A program made the translations under genes and the position numbers. The notes under the pieces are model-generated. The model was not told the origin of the DNA, did not search any database, and saw nothing but the letters and a program-made list of their open reading frames with translations. From Phanerochaete sordida (Eukaryota > Basidiomycota > Agaricomycetes > Polyporales > Phanerochaetaceae), in contig BPQB01000043.1 of NCBI GenBank assembly GCA_019973155.2, forward strand, positions 1 to 64,000: a stretch of DNA of 64,000 nucleotides. The letters are read 5' to 3'. Below, piece by piece: positions 22,310 through 33,426 of the stretch (its first letter is position 1; each line of letters begins with the position of its first letter).

Positions 22310-23235
22310 GTTTCGATCGACGCATGTCCAGCAACCTCTCTCCCAACGATATCCCCCACGATATTATTCGTTGTGTCCCGTTCTCTTATTATTGGGCGGA
22401 GCGGACAGTCAGTTTCTCCCTCTTCCTTTTGCATGGTTATCGTCTCCTGGTTTTCACCTTCTCTCTGTTGTACTTTATCCGCCGTCCTTCTCCGCTATTG
22501 CCTTGCGCTTTTTACTCTTTCTTTCCGCCCGCACATACAGAGACCATACGTACACGTTCATGACGCAGCGCGCAGATCATGGCTTTCCATTACCACACAG
22601 CATACTAGTCAATCTACTGCAGCGATATTTACTTCTGTGTGTGTGTGCGGTCGGGCGAAGCATGTCTGCGGATCCCATGATGAATAGAGTTTGAAGAGTT
22701 CTGTCAGCCGCGAAAGTGCCTCGGTCCCTATAGGATAGCATTAATGGCCCGCTGACCTGTCCAGGCCGCGCAGGTTGCCTAGCCCTTTCTTCGTGAGCGT
22801 GGGCGGCCCACTGGCCACTGCGACCCACGGCCGGAGATATCTTGGCCCGACGTGCGCTAGGCGCCGCGGGCGCAGCGACGGCATGAGCGCGTCGGCGTGA
22901 CGTCACACGTGCAAAGACTGTTCGCCGTCGATTCCGGTCTTGACGCGATCCACCCAGAGCTCCAATTTCATGCGCTGCTCGGCGAACGCAGTCCCAGCAC
23001 ACATCATCGACTCAGACGGCCCCAACGCCCAGCGTGGCTCTGCCATGCCCTTCAAAACCAGCCTCCGGGCCTCGCCCACGCCCACCCACCCACCGTCCTT
23101 CCGCTGCCCGCCCCCCGAGCCCAGCCGCTTCTCGTGCACCCGCTCATCCCTCGAGCGTGCTCGCGTTGCTGTAACAGCCTCCGAAAACCCTTGCACCCGA
23201 ACGCTGACGACCTCTGACGACAATCGACGACGAAA
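22310..23235. other. Intergenic region
   Basis: The 3' UTR-like T/C-rich DNA of the DsbA-like gene lies at 22310-22560. The rest is upstream DNA of the Frag1/DRAM gene, with no gene-like frame. Confidence 0.5.
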
Positions 23236-24372
23236 ATGCCCACCACGCACCAGCACTGGCTTTATGTCTGGGTGCCGCTTGTCACCGCAGGAGTGTGGTT
23301 CGGTACGCGTCTTTCTCCCCCTGTTACAATCGCATAGAGGCTGACAGTGCGCGCAGGGACCCTTCTGGCGATGCTCATCACGTACCTCGCTCAAGGGCGC
23401 CCGCACTACGTCTCCGAGGACGGCAGCATAGCATACATCTCGGATGTCGGTGCAGACATCCTAAAACCCTTATTCGTGACTGGCTGCGCCATCACCTTTA
23501 TCGGGTTTTTCCTCTCGCTCGTGATAGAGCGATGGTTAAGGCACTCTGGACGGTGCGCTGCCCCACGCCCTCAGTCACACGACCACATCTGACCGTGTAT
23601 GCAGGCTCATCGCAGAGATGCGCCGCAGAGAGCGTGTATTCTCTATCCTTGCGATCATCGGGTCCTTCATCGGAGGGCTCGGTCTCTTACTACTGTCGAT
23701 TTTCGACACGAAGCGACACCCAAGCTTGCATCGAGTCTTCCTGCTTGTGTTCATCATCGGTGTCGGCCTCAGCGCCATATTCACCATTATTGAAGTAAGT
23801 CTCTTGCCTGGCGGATGTGGTGATGTCACTGACCGTACTCCTCAGTACCGCTGGATCAGTCACGACTTTGTCGAGCTGCGCAAGTTGAAGTTCGCCTATA
23901 TCATCAAGGGCGTCATCGCTGCGATCCTCATCATCCTCGCTGTCGTATTCGCCATCACGTTATACACCGCACAAAACGTAGGAGGTACGCACCACACACC
24001 CGTCATGCGCCCGCTCCGCCTAACCATTCCTCTGCAGCCGTCATCGAATGGACGATCGCCTTCGGGTACACCTTCTACCTGCTCACGTTCGCGTACGACC
24101 TGCGCATGGCGAAGGGCGTGCACCGCGGGCAGTTCTCGCGCAAGCGCCTGCTCGACCTCGAGAAGCAGGGCGTGCCCATCTCCGCGGCCGCGGCAGGCCA
24201 CGAGGGCAACGCCGGCGTCGCAGCGCCGTACAACCACAGCGGCCGCTACGCGCCGAGCACGACGACGACGGGTACCATTGGCACCGCAGACGGCCACCCC
24301 GTCACGTACGCGGGCAATGACCGCGGTGCGAACGGCGGGTACGCGGCGTACAACACCCGCGGCTATGCGTGA
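23236..24372 (+). CDS. Frag1/DRAM/Sfk1 family multipass membrane protein
   Basis: Exons 23236-23302, 23357-23552, 23605-23794, 23846-23984 and 24038-24372 encode 308 residues. Hydrophobic segments occur at about residues 8-30, 70-90, 100-120, 130-155, 175-200 and 205-225. The order matches the family: a first TM with HWLYVWVPLV, a loop with the SEDGSIAYISDVGAD motif, and the late segment VIEWTIAFGYTFYLLTFAYD. The hydrophilic tail of about 75 residues is Gly/Ala/Tyr-rich. Members include yeast Sfk1 (plasma-membrane phosphoinositide and lipid asymmetry), human FRAG1/PGAP2 and the lysosomal DRAM proteins. The length fits Sfk1/DRAM better than larger relatives. The exact substrate and membrane are not evident from sequence. 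Confidence 0.88.
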
Positions 24373-24938
24373 AATACGTAGACCCCTGCGGGCCTGCGCC
24401 GCATAACTTATGTTAAGCCGCTCGTTTGACCCTCGCGCAGTGTTCGTCTTGCATCTTGCTGTATTTCTTGTAACCCACACGCAGTATAAAATACCTCCTG
24501 TATAATGCTAGTCATTATTCTCTATATTCTAAATAAGCTGCAGCCGAGACAAAAACGACATCCGTTTGGCGTGGGGGAGGAGAATGAACACCGACTCAGT
24601 GCGGAGGACCATCTTCAACGTCTCTCATCCAATCTGGAGTGTGTATATATAGTGGCACGCCACAAATTTATGGCTTCCTCATCCTCGTATGATACGAGGG
24701 CTTGGTTGCATTCAACCTTCATTTATCGACTATCGACTTGAGTGTCGTCTTGCGTTTCTCGCCCGCTCGCCTGTTCGAGTCGCCCGGGGCGCCGCCCCGT
24801 GTTAGGCGATCAAATCCCGGAGCGCTGGAGACAGCAAGCAAGACCGAAGCGCGACCGAGCCGCGTCTTGCTCACCTCACCGACCGCTCAGACCCAGTATT
24901 ACCCTCAGTCCTTCTCGCAGAGCATTCATATATTCCAG
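24373..24938. other. Intergenic region
   Basis: Upstream DNA of the Vps51 gene. A TATATATA run (about 24643-24650) and C/T-rich leader segments are the only features seen. Confidence 0.5.
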
Positions 24939-25873
24939 ATGTCTAAAGCATCAAGCCCACCGTCGACACCCACGCGCGCAACGCTCTCGCGTCCGCCATC
25001 CTCCCCATCACCGCTCCGTCCCAACTCCCCAACGACGCCGCGCTCCGTGTCCGGGCCTGCGACGCTCCCGAGTCGACGTGCATCCGCACACTTTGCCCAG
25101 GGCGCCCCGCTGTCTCCAGCCACGCCAGGCGGCAGCGGGCAGAAGCCGCGGGCGAGAGACCTCTTGAGGAAGCACTATGGCCTGGGCGTCGGGCCGCCGA
25201 CGCCCTCTGGCGGGAGGGGGGCTGCAGACCCGATGGATTTGGGTGAGTGTATGCGCGTTGATAGGCTTCGAGTGTGTGCTCACGAGAGTGGGGCAGATTC
25301 GACCGCGTTTGACGCGAAAGCGTACTATGAGCAGCTCATCACTACCTCGTCGCTTCCTGCACTGCTCCGTAAAGAGAACGAACTGCTGAACGGCAAGTAT
25401 GGTCGTGCCGTAGTAGAGGCCGCGTAATAACCACACTTTGCGAAGATATCCGGGAGCTAGACAGTGAAAGGCAGTCGCTGGTCTACAACCACCACCACGA
25501 GCTGATAGCAGCAAGCGATACCATAGCAGCGGTGCGTCCTAAGTCTCCCTTCGGTCTCGCTGTCTATACCCATGTTACATGCCACTCAGATGAAGGCTCG
25601 CGCAGAAAATCTGGACGCTGAGATGGATCTCCTGAAGGTCGCCTTCTCAGAAATCTCACGCCTTTCTGCTGAAGTTGCAGTCGAGCATACGAGACCTGAC
25701 GATGCAGGCACTGCGCTGCATACGTAAGCTCCGATGTCTTCGGACGGAATCTTGAATGCTAAACCTAATTTGAGAATTTGAGAAATGGCAGGTATGGGCA
25801 CCACGACACCGATAATCGTTGCGTTCATGGTACTCAACAGAATCTTCTCGCGCGCACTGGTACCGCGTCATAG
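24939..25873 (+). CDS. VPS51: Vps51, subunit of the GARP/EARP tethering complex
   Basis: Predicted exons are 24939-25242, 25297-25392, 25446-25531, 25590-25723 and 25792-25873, 233 residues. The N-terminal ~100 residues are Ser/Pro/Thr-rich. The Vps51 core follows: DSTAFDAKAYYEQLI, LPALLRKENELL, IRELDSERQSLVYNHHHELI and AASDTIAAMKARAENLD, matching the family pattern FD...YY...LL..E..L...I..LD...Q.LVY.N...F..A.DTI..M. Vps51 links GARP (Vps52-53-54) to endosome-to-Golgi SNARE traffic. Intron 2 (25393-25445, 53 nt) starts with GCAAGT instead of GT; only this GC donor restores the frame between ELLN and IRELD. The C-terminal exon (about 28 residues) is weakly supported, and the protein is short compared with animal Vps51. 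Confidence 0.85.
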
Positions 25874-26514
25874 GAAACTATTTGACTCAGGATTTCTACA
25901 GCTACCTTTACCAGCCAGTCACGCTCTCAGACTTGAGGCAAGGGCGGCCTCTCCGAAGCGCGACCTATCGGCCTTGGAGGGTAGCGAGGTGTTCGGAAGG
26001 CGAAGCACCATCGTACGCCCCATCCACTGTCTCACCACCTACGTTGGCGTATATTCGACGACAACATTTCTACTGTTATTCCCAGTACCTCTGTCATAGA
26101 AGGATCTGCTTCTCTAGAAGGTCGGTAATGTTGGTCTTCGTATCACGCTCTCGACTTCCCATGGCCAGCGGACCGGTCATGGTGTGGCCTAGCGGTTGTC
26201 TGTGGGCTCTGAGTTCTGAGTAGTGAGTTGTGCCCGTCCATGGCAAACCTCACTCAGGCTCGCCTCTATTTCCTTTTATGTACGCCTTTAAGTTTCGTCC
26301 TTCCCCCACTGTCGTCACGCAACTTCCCTTCCCATCCCGCTTTGACATCTGCTATCTTTCGCGCGAACTTTGTTTTCTGCTTCCTTATATCCCGATGGCT
26401 CGAGCTGTGGACCCCTCCAGTTTCTTGCCCCAAGCTTGAAGGTACGCTTCGCTTCTACTCGTTGTATGCGTGGCGCACGCCTGGTACCGAATTGTCTGCC
26501 CCGGTCTTAAGCTT
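25874..26514. other. Intergenic region upstream of the DUF6535 gene
   Basis: Only short overlapping frames are visible. The stretch at 26260-26350 is T/C-rich and may be a leader. An additional 5' exon of the DUF6535 gene could lie here but could not be defined. Confidence 0.45.
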
Positions 26515-29504
26515 ATGTTTTACCCAGCTCTGGCTCTGTTCAAGCGTCTCGGTGAGGCGGCAAGCGTGTGCATGGATCACCAGACGTTGGGCAGGAACTT
26601 TGATGAGACGCTGCTGGCTAACGCCCATGTGAAGGTGCGGCATCCTCACATAGCCCTCGGGGCTCATTCGTGTTGACTGTATGCTATAGAATGGGTCTGG
26701 CGCCGCATTGCATGGATGGAAAGGCATCGAAGAACATCTCATGAACAATGACGAAGGCAGAATGAAAGGGTATTCTGAGGACATCGACAACCTTCTTTTC
26801 TTCGTAGGTCCGACTGCTCTGCATCCCGATTCACATTCTCACACGATGTCGACATACTAGGCAGGTCTATTCTCAGCGATTTTGACCGCATTTGCGCAGC
26901 AGTCCTATCAGCTCCTCCAGCCTGACTCCATGGAGACCACGAATCAGCTCCTTGCATATGCACTCGCAGAACGGGCTTCCAGCAGCTCGGCCCATCCTCG
27001 AATCCTCGCCAGAATAACCAATATTCTGGCTACTGAAAATACGTTCATCCCCTCGACCTCGGCGCGGTGGATTAACGCGCTATTCTTCATCAGTCTTGTC
27101 CTGGGTCTCGCCGCCGCACTCTTGGGCATCCTCGCGAAACAATGGCTGCGCGAATATATGCACTGGAACTCCCCGTTGGCGCTACCTCGTGAAAACATCC
27201 TCGTGCGCGAGATGCGTTACGAGGCGTGGCAGCTGTGGAACGTTGAGGCAACGATTTCGGCCATTCCTGCACTCCTCGAAGTGGCGATGATCTTGTTCCT
27301 CGTCGGCATTATCATCCTGCTTTGGACACTGGACGATGTTGTCGCTATCGCCGTCACAGTCGTTATCGCTGCATTTCTTCTAGTCGTCGCGGTCTTCACA
27401 GTCCTTCCTGTCTTCTCGGATCGGTGCCCTTACAAGTCACCGACGGCCTGGGCACTTGTCACTGCATTTCACGTCCTTCCAGCATCCATCACGTGGATCT
27501 CGACCAACGTACGCGTATTGCAGCAACGCTGGAAGCGACTTGCGTCTGATCACCCAGATTGGCACCCGCGCGATGTACTCAACGACGTCTTGCGTGGTGA
27601 CTCTGCAGCGGAGCACGAGATTCCGTACGCAGCATGGCCATCGGCTCTCCCAAAGACCTGGCGGGAGCGCGACATGAAGACTTGTCGCTCAACCGATGTT
27701 CGCATCGGCGAATGGTGGTCGCGATCGCTGAACGCTCTTCCAGCAGCCAAGTCAGAGCTAGCCAAGGAGAAGCTGCACCTCTCACAAGATGGTCAGCTTA
27801 TGGGGAGCCCTCAAGATCAAGATGTACCAGACGAGGCGGCACAGGAGCTGGTCGCCATCGTAACAGAAATTGCTTTCCTTCTTCGCGCACTATCGTGGGT
27901 GCAGAGGTCCTCGCAGGATGTCCGCGTCGGCACATACATAGCCCAGGCCGTCGAATCTATACGCCGCGACATCAGCAAGGACGCAGCGGCGCGTTGGTCC
28001 TCTGGCATTTACGCGACTGCGAACTGGTGCATCATCGCGTCGTTGCAGGACGGCACGATCCACCAACCGCACCTCGCGCTCTTCCACGGCCTAGCCAAAC
28101 ACAGCCGCACGAGCATCACGGACGTCCGCGCGGAACTCGGCGTTTCGATGTCCGACGACCAGCTCGCAGTGCCATCGTGCAATGAGCGTAGCTGGCTCGC
28201 GGGTAGCTCGCAGGCTGGCGTTCACGCGATGCTTGCGCGCATGCTCGCGGCCGACTTTCATCGCTTTTCTACGGACGTCACGGGCACGGGCTCGACACTG
28301 CGCGTGCGGCGCATGATGGAGCTTTACGCCATTGTCTCTGAACACGATATTTCCGTACCGTTCCCGGAAGGAGAACGTGGTCCTGCGGGCTTGCGTCCCC
28401 TCATCAACGCCCAACCGCGCTCGTGTCCTGCTGGAGCAAGATCGTTGGTCTTTTACATGGCTTGCCAACTTGCCAGGGTCACCGTGGATGCGAAAAGCAA
28501 GAAACTCGGTGAGTTCCCTATGTATGTGTACCACCGACGCATGCTAATTGCTCGAAGTTACTTGCCGTGGCTCTATGGAGGCAAATGATTATGAGGGGCT
28601 CCTGCTATATTACTTCGACAGTCCTCCGAAATCCTGGACCGTTGACCATCTCGACATGTTCGTGCACGCCGCGTCGGGATGGCTTTTGAAAGAAAAGTCG
28701 CTCTCAGCTAGCGAGGAAGTCACCAAGATCATTGCCAAAATGGTGAAGGCTGGCGAAGCGCTGCTCAAGCGGTCAGCGAGCGGTGTCCCTAGCGTACGCC
28801 ATGTTGACGACGAAGAATGGCTGTACGGGCTTTCCGTACACATCCACAAGGAGTTGCCGGAGGCGCTCCGCGCGCCTCTGCGAACGCTCCTGCACACCTT
28901 CGAACGTCTCTTCCTGCTGCCCCGACCCAAGGACGACCCGGCGCTCCTTGGCGACCGCTCTCGCATGTCTGCATACCTGCACGACGGCCTGCACGCGCTC
29001 CATGAGAGCTCCGAGCGCTGCAAGGATGCAGCCTGCCGCTGGGCAGCGCACCGTTGTGCCCCAAGCGAGGACTATCTGGATTGCGCGCTCCTCCGCACGC
29101 CCTGCTCCGCCGACGGAGCGCCCAGCGCAAGCTGCACCCGCAGCGACGAGCACCTCCCGTCTAGCTCCCCGGGCTCTACCAACGCAAGCGTCAGCGTCGC
29201 CGCTGGTCGCAGCGGCGGGCGGCGCGCGTTAACCATCACCTCGCCTGCGTTCTTCTTCGACTCGCCGGCAGAGTCTGCTGTGACAACGCCGCTGGATGAG
29301 TCGCCCATCCTATCACGACAGAACACCGGGGCGCGCTTTGCTGAGTCGGCCAGCGCGATGACACGCGCAGCGCGCTCTCCGCCGCCGGACGCTGCCGCAA
29401 GGTTTGGCGAGCCGCCGCTCGAGAATCTGAATGTGCGCGACGCCGCCCAGCTATTCTCGCAGGCAGGCAGCGAGGACCAGGACGGGTTTTCGACGGGTTT
29501 ATAG
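26515..29504 (+). CDS. DUF6535 domain membrane protein
   Basis: Exons 26515-26634, 26690-26803, 26861-28508 and 28558-29504 give about 942 residues. The start is uncertain: 26515 is the first in-frame ATG after an upstream GTG-only stretch. The DUF6535 block spans about residues 55-270. It shows DEGRMKGYSEDIDNLLFFAGLF (entry into the first TM), LTAFAQQSYQLLQPDS, a second TM (ALFFISLVLGLAAALLGIL) followed by AKQWLREY, and two further TMs around ALLEVAMILFLVGIIILLW and VTVVIAAFLLVVAVF. The long C-terminal part is soluble, helical and ends in a Ser/Ala-rich tail. DUF6535 proteins are expanded in mushroom-forming fungi and have no known function. The frame is open for 1.65 kb in exon 3, so the gene is intact there. 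Confidence 0.9.
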
Positions 29505-29633
29505 GTGTTCTAGGCTCGTTCATTGTAGTCAGGCGGTGATGCTCACGAAAATAGGTTCGATCAAGACGGTGCGATATGGTACATGCTGAGTTCCGTTATA
29601 GAGTCCCATTGATAGCCAGCCCGCAATCGACAA

Positions 29634-30520
29634 TTACTTCTTCTGCAACTGTCCGTCGATGTACACGTCGAACTTCTCGTCATAGAAGGCCGCGAGGTTT
29701 CTGATCTGGATGCACTCCAAGTTCGGGAGGCGGTACCACCAGACGCTGTCCGCCTCCTCCGTGCCGTCGGGGAGGCACACGCTGTAGTAGTTCGCGATGC
29801 CCTGTCGTTCACCGTTAGCACGGCGTGTCAGTCGTGCAAAACTAGCTGGCGTACCTTGTACGGGCACTGCGACGTCGTGTGCGACGCGACGAGCAGCTCC
29901 ATGTTGCAGTCGGCCTTGGGGATGTAGGTGCGGATGCGGAGACCAGTCTCGTGCAGGAACCACGCCCGCTTCGAGTCCGCGAGGACGTGCCCCTTGAACT
30001 TGACCTGGACATGGCGAGACGACTGCAGGACGTCTACGCGCTGAGAGTTTAGTCAGCGCGGGAGTCCCACCTTAGTCATGACAGGAGCGGCTACCTTGTA
30101 CGGGTCCTTTGGATGCACGAAGATCTCCTCGTCCTCCTCGAACCACGAGTCCATCGCGTCGAAGGTGATGGTGATGAGGCCCTTGAGGTCGCCATCGGTG
30201 TACTTGGTCGCCGCGCCGAGAGCCTTTCTCTCTCCTACGACGATGTCGAACTCTTGCTTGCCTTTGTAGAAGTTCTCAGAGGGGCTCAGGTATTTCTCAG
30301 AGAGGTCCTTTTCCTCGAAGAAGTAGACGGGATATGAGGGCTTGAGCCATCTGAAGAGACGAGGTCAGTTAGGCAGCGATGCGCGAGGATCAGAGAGTGC
30401 AGCATACACGAGCTTTGCGTCGTCCGTGTCGACGATGTACTGTCCGCCGAAGAGGACTTTGACGCGCCTGAAGGCACCCTCGACGTGGGGGATCTTGAAG
30501 AGGTCGTTGGCTCTGGACAT
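29634..30520 (-). CDS. Tandem DUF427 (NTP_transf_9) protein
   Basis: Exons 30520-30408, 30350-30095, 30040-29855 and 29801-29634 encode 240 residues. Two DUF427 units follow each other. Unit 1 (about 15-115) has RRVKVLFGGQYIVDTDDAKLVW, SYPVYFFEEKDL and FVHPKDPYKV. Unit 2 (about 120-238) has RHVQVKFKGHVLADSKRAWF, TYIPKADC, TSQCPYKGIANYYSV and ESVWWY-like VWWYRLPN. The CPYKG signature in unit 2 is the typical family motif; unit 1 has only DPYK at this place. DUF427 proteins form small beta-barrels of uncertain biochemical function. There is no targeting signal, so cytosolic location is expected. It shares a 307-bp divergent upstream region with the gene at 30828. Confidence 0.88.
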
Positions 30521-30575
30521 GGTGGTGGTCGTGGTGGTGGGCTGGATGAGAAAGCAGACGGAAGCATCTGCTGAC

Positions 30576-30581
30576 TATATA
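30576..30581 (-). promoter_or_regulatory. Possible TATA box of the DUF427 gene
   Basis: TATATA (a self-complementary word) lies 56 bp upstream of the minus-strand start at 30520. Confidence 0.4.
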
Positions 30582-30827
30582 GTTGCGCGGGCAGGACATT
30601 TTGTCAGAGGAGGGAAGCTGACAACGACGTCAGAGCGTGCGACACGCGCCGCCTGAGACAGGCGCGACGCCATGGCGCGCGTGGCGATCGTGGCGATCCC
30701 CGGTCTCACGCGGCGTCCCTAATGGCCCGCGGTCACATGACCTCGTCTAACGTCCGCCGCGCGTCTGCTTCCGTGTCTTTCACCGCCCACCACCATCCTC
30801 GCACGTCGCCTACCCGCCGCACACAGC

Positions 30828-33300
30828 ATGCCGCCTCGGCTCGGCGACGAAGAAGTTGTCCCCACCAGCGACGACGAGGAGATGCAGCAGATGCGCTCCA
30901 ATTCGCGCGACCTGCGCGACGACGGCGTCCGTGAGTAGTCGCGCTTCACGACGCATACACTGATCAATCTCACGTAGAACTTGCTCTGTTGAAGCTGCTG
31001 CAGATACCAGTTTGGACCTGGGACACAAAGATAGCGACGGTCATCCTCCTTCGCAGCCACCCATCGCCTTTTTGGCCGAAGCCACCGCCCAGTCGCCACC
31101 AAACCCACCTACTCATAAGCCCCAGGCTGCGACCACTTCCTCTCATACCACAGCGAATACAAGCGGGACCTTTGGCTCCCTGACAGTGGGTGCTCACCCT
31201 GCCATCGTCGCTGCGGTCACACCGGTCGCCCAAGAGCCTGCGCCAGCACGACGCAAGCCGAAACCAAGGCCTGCCTACAAGATTCGCCCTGTGAACGAAG
31301 ACGGGACTGCTCAGCCCGGTTCTGCACCCGAGTCGAGCATCAGCAACTTCCCCACTCCTGTCGTTCCGCCTCAGCCACTCACCGACCCCATCGAGACTGC
31401 TTCCACGCTCTCTCGCGCGAGCAAGGGAAAGTCGAAAGCGGTGGAAGACGATATCGAGCTATTCTCTCTAGACATTGCAGAGCGAGCTAAGGCACGCTCT
31501 CGGGGCAAGACTGGCTCGAAGGCTCCTGTGGTCGAAACAAACGACATCATCGAGCTAACCTCAGAATCTGAGGACGAACTACTGCTGCCTTCCTCGAAAT
31601 CAAAGTCGAAAGCGAAGGAAATGCCTCGGAAGGCCACCACTTCGAAGGCCACTCCGGCGAAGAAGGCTCCCGCTCGCAAATCCCCGGCGAAGAAGACGAA
31701 GACGACCCATCAGCCAGACCCTCCAGACTCTACGCCTACCACTATCCCCGTGCCGACTTCCGATCCACTACCAAGCTCCCAGCTGCCGCCGTCAGACCCG
31801 CCCCTTCCATCCTCTGCCAACCCACCACCAGCGTCGACGCCTACGCGTCATGCCAGTCCTCCTCTTTCTCCTCTCCCTACACTACCCGTGCGTAAACGCA
31901 AGCGGGCAGTACAAGCAGAATCTGACGACGAAGACGCCTTTGCTCTTCCAAAGACCACGCTTCCCAACACGAAGTCCGCGGACCTCATGCCTCCACCGCC
32001 TCCTCCCGCATTCTTCGCCTCCTCCTCACAGTCTACAGGCCCTTCGAATGACTCTGGATCCAAGGAGAGTCCAGACCCCGCCGAAGCAGCCGCACCGGGG
32101 CCCAAGGCGAAGGGCAAGGCTCGCAAGATAGCCACTGACGAGGACGAAGACTGGGGCGGCGACGACCCTCAGCCGAAGCCCAAGGCCCGCGGCCGCAAGA
32201 AGAAGGCGAGTGAAGATGAGGACGAGGACTGGGACAAGCCCAAGCCTAAGCCCAAGGCGAAACGCGCGCCGAAGAAGAAGGCTGGCGAAGCGTCCGAGGG
32301 CGCAGAACCCGACACGGGACTGGATCCTAAACCGAAGAAGGCTCCTGCGCGTGGACGCGGCAAGAAGGCGCAAGCTGCCGCTGCTGAAGCACTGGAGGGC
32401 GTAGAGCAGGACGTGGACGCTGGGCCAGGACCGGCAGCGAAGGCCGCGCCTGCAAGGGGGCGTGGCAAGAAGAAGGTGGAAGTCGTCATCGAGGTCCCGA
32501 GTCCAGATAAGCGTCGTGTGGACGTTGGCGGCGACCGTCCGGATGGCGTACAGGCGGACGCGCTACCTGCGCCCGACCCTGTGGCACAGCCTGAAGACTC
32601 GGAGCTATCCGCGCTGGAGTCTGACCTGGAGGGCAAGGGAAAGGCGGCTGGCAAGTCTACACCAGAGTCTACCAAAGTCGACTTGAGCAGCGCGAGCGGG
32701 AAGGGCAAAGGGAAGAAACGTGCGCTGCTCTCGGAGGACGAGGACGCAGAGGACCAGCCCCCGTCGCCGAAGAAGGCGAAAGGCAAGACGAAGGCTGTCC
32801 TCGACTCCGACGACGAGAAAGCGGACTCGGGCCACGCGCAGTCTTCGACACCCGACCACGCGCAGGCCCCGCCGCCCAAGACGCCCGCCCCGCGCACACC
32901 CGCGCCGCGGCCCTCGACCGCGCCGTCGTCCTCCGCCGCGTCGGTGCGGCGCGCGACGCACCAGATCCCGTTCACGAAGGGCGTGCCGATGTCCGAGCTC
33001 ATCCGGCGCGCGAGCGTCGTGCAGGGCGCGCCCGCGCTGGCCACGGCGCACTCGCCGCTCGCGAAGATGTCCAAGTCCGCGCTGCGCCGGATCGCGCCGC
33101 TGCACCCGAACCGGCGCGCGCCCCCACCGCCGCCGCCGCCGCCCCCGAAGCCGAAGAAGACGAAGAAGGAGCTCGAGCTTGAGGAGCGGTGGGAGATGGA
33201 GCTCGAGGATGAGGTCGAAGGCTGGCTCTCGCTCGAGGACGCGGAGCGCGCACGGCTGAGGCGCGCGAAGCGCGACGCGTACTACGGGTTTGACGACTAG
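30828..33300 (+). CDS. Large disordered nuclear-type protein with basic repeats
   Basis: Exons 30828-30930 and 31004-33300 give about 799 residues. An acceptor 9 nt upstream (at 30994) is also in frame. The N-terminus is acidic (PTSDDEEMQQMRS). A short hydrophobic-acidic motif DIIELTSESEDE looks like a SUMO-interacting motif. Lys/Ser/Pro-rich segments follow, with AT-hook-like basic patches (KARGRKKK, PARGRGKK twice) alternating with EDEDWD-type acidic clusters. The C-terminal 150 residues are the best candidate for a conserved part: TKGVPMSELIRRAS, MSKSALRRIAPLHPN, a Pro9 run and the acidic/aromatic end VEGWLSLEDAERARLRRAK. I do not recognise the protein. Nuclear, chromatin- or nucleolus-associated function is inference from composition. 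Confidence 0.8.
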
Positions 33301-33426
33301 TGCCTTAGCAGCGCGGGTGCCCAGGTTCCTGCACGCCAATAGAAGGACGTCTAATGCGTAGATTGCGTGAATGGGGGCGTATTACACTAGCATTATCATA
33401 CGATACATGTCTCAAGCAGAATCCAC

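Noticed and set aside
32169..33339. Long minus-strand frames opposite the disordered nuclear-type protein
   Set aside because: Shadows of a Lys/Ala/Pro-rich plus-strand exon whose frame, intron and start are consistent.
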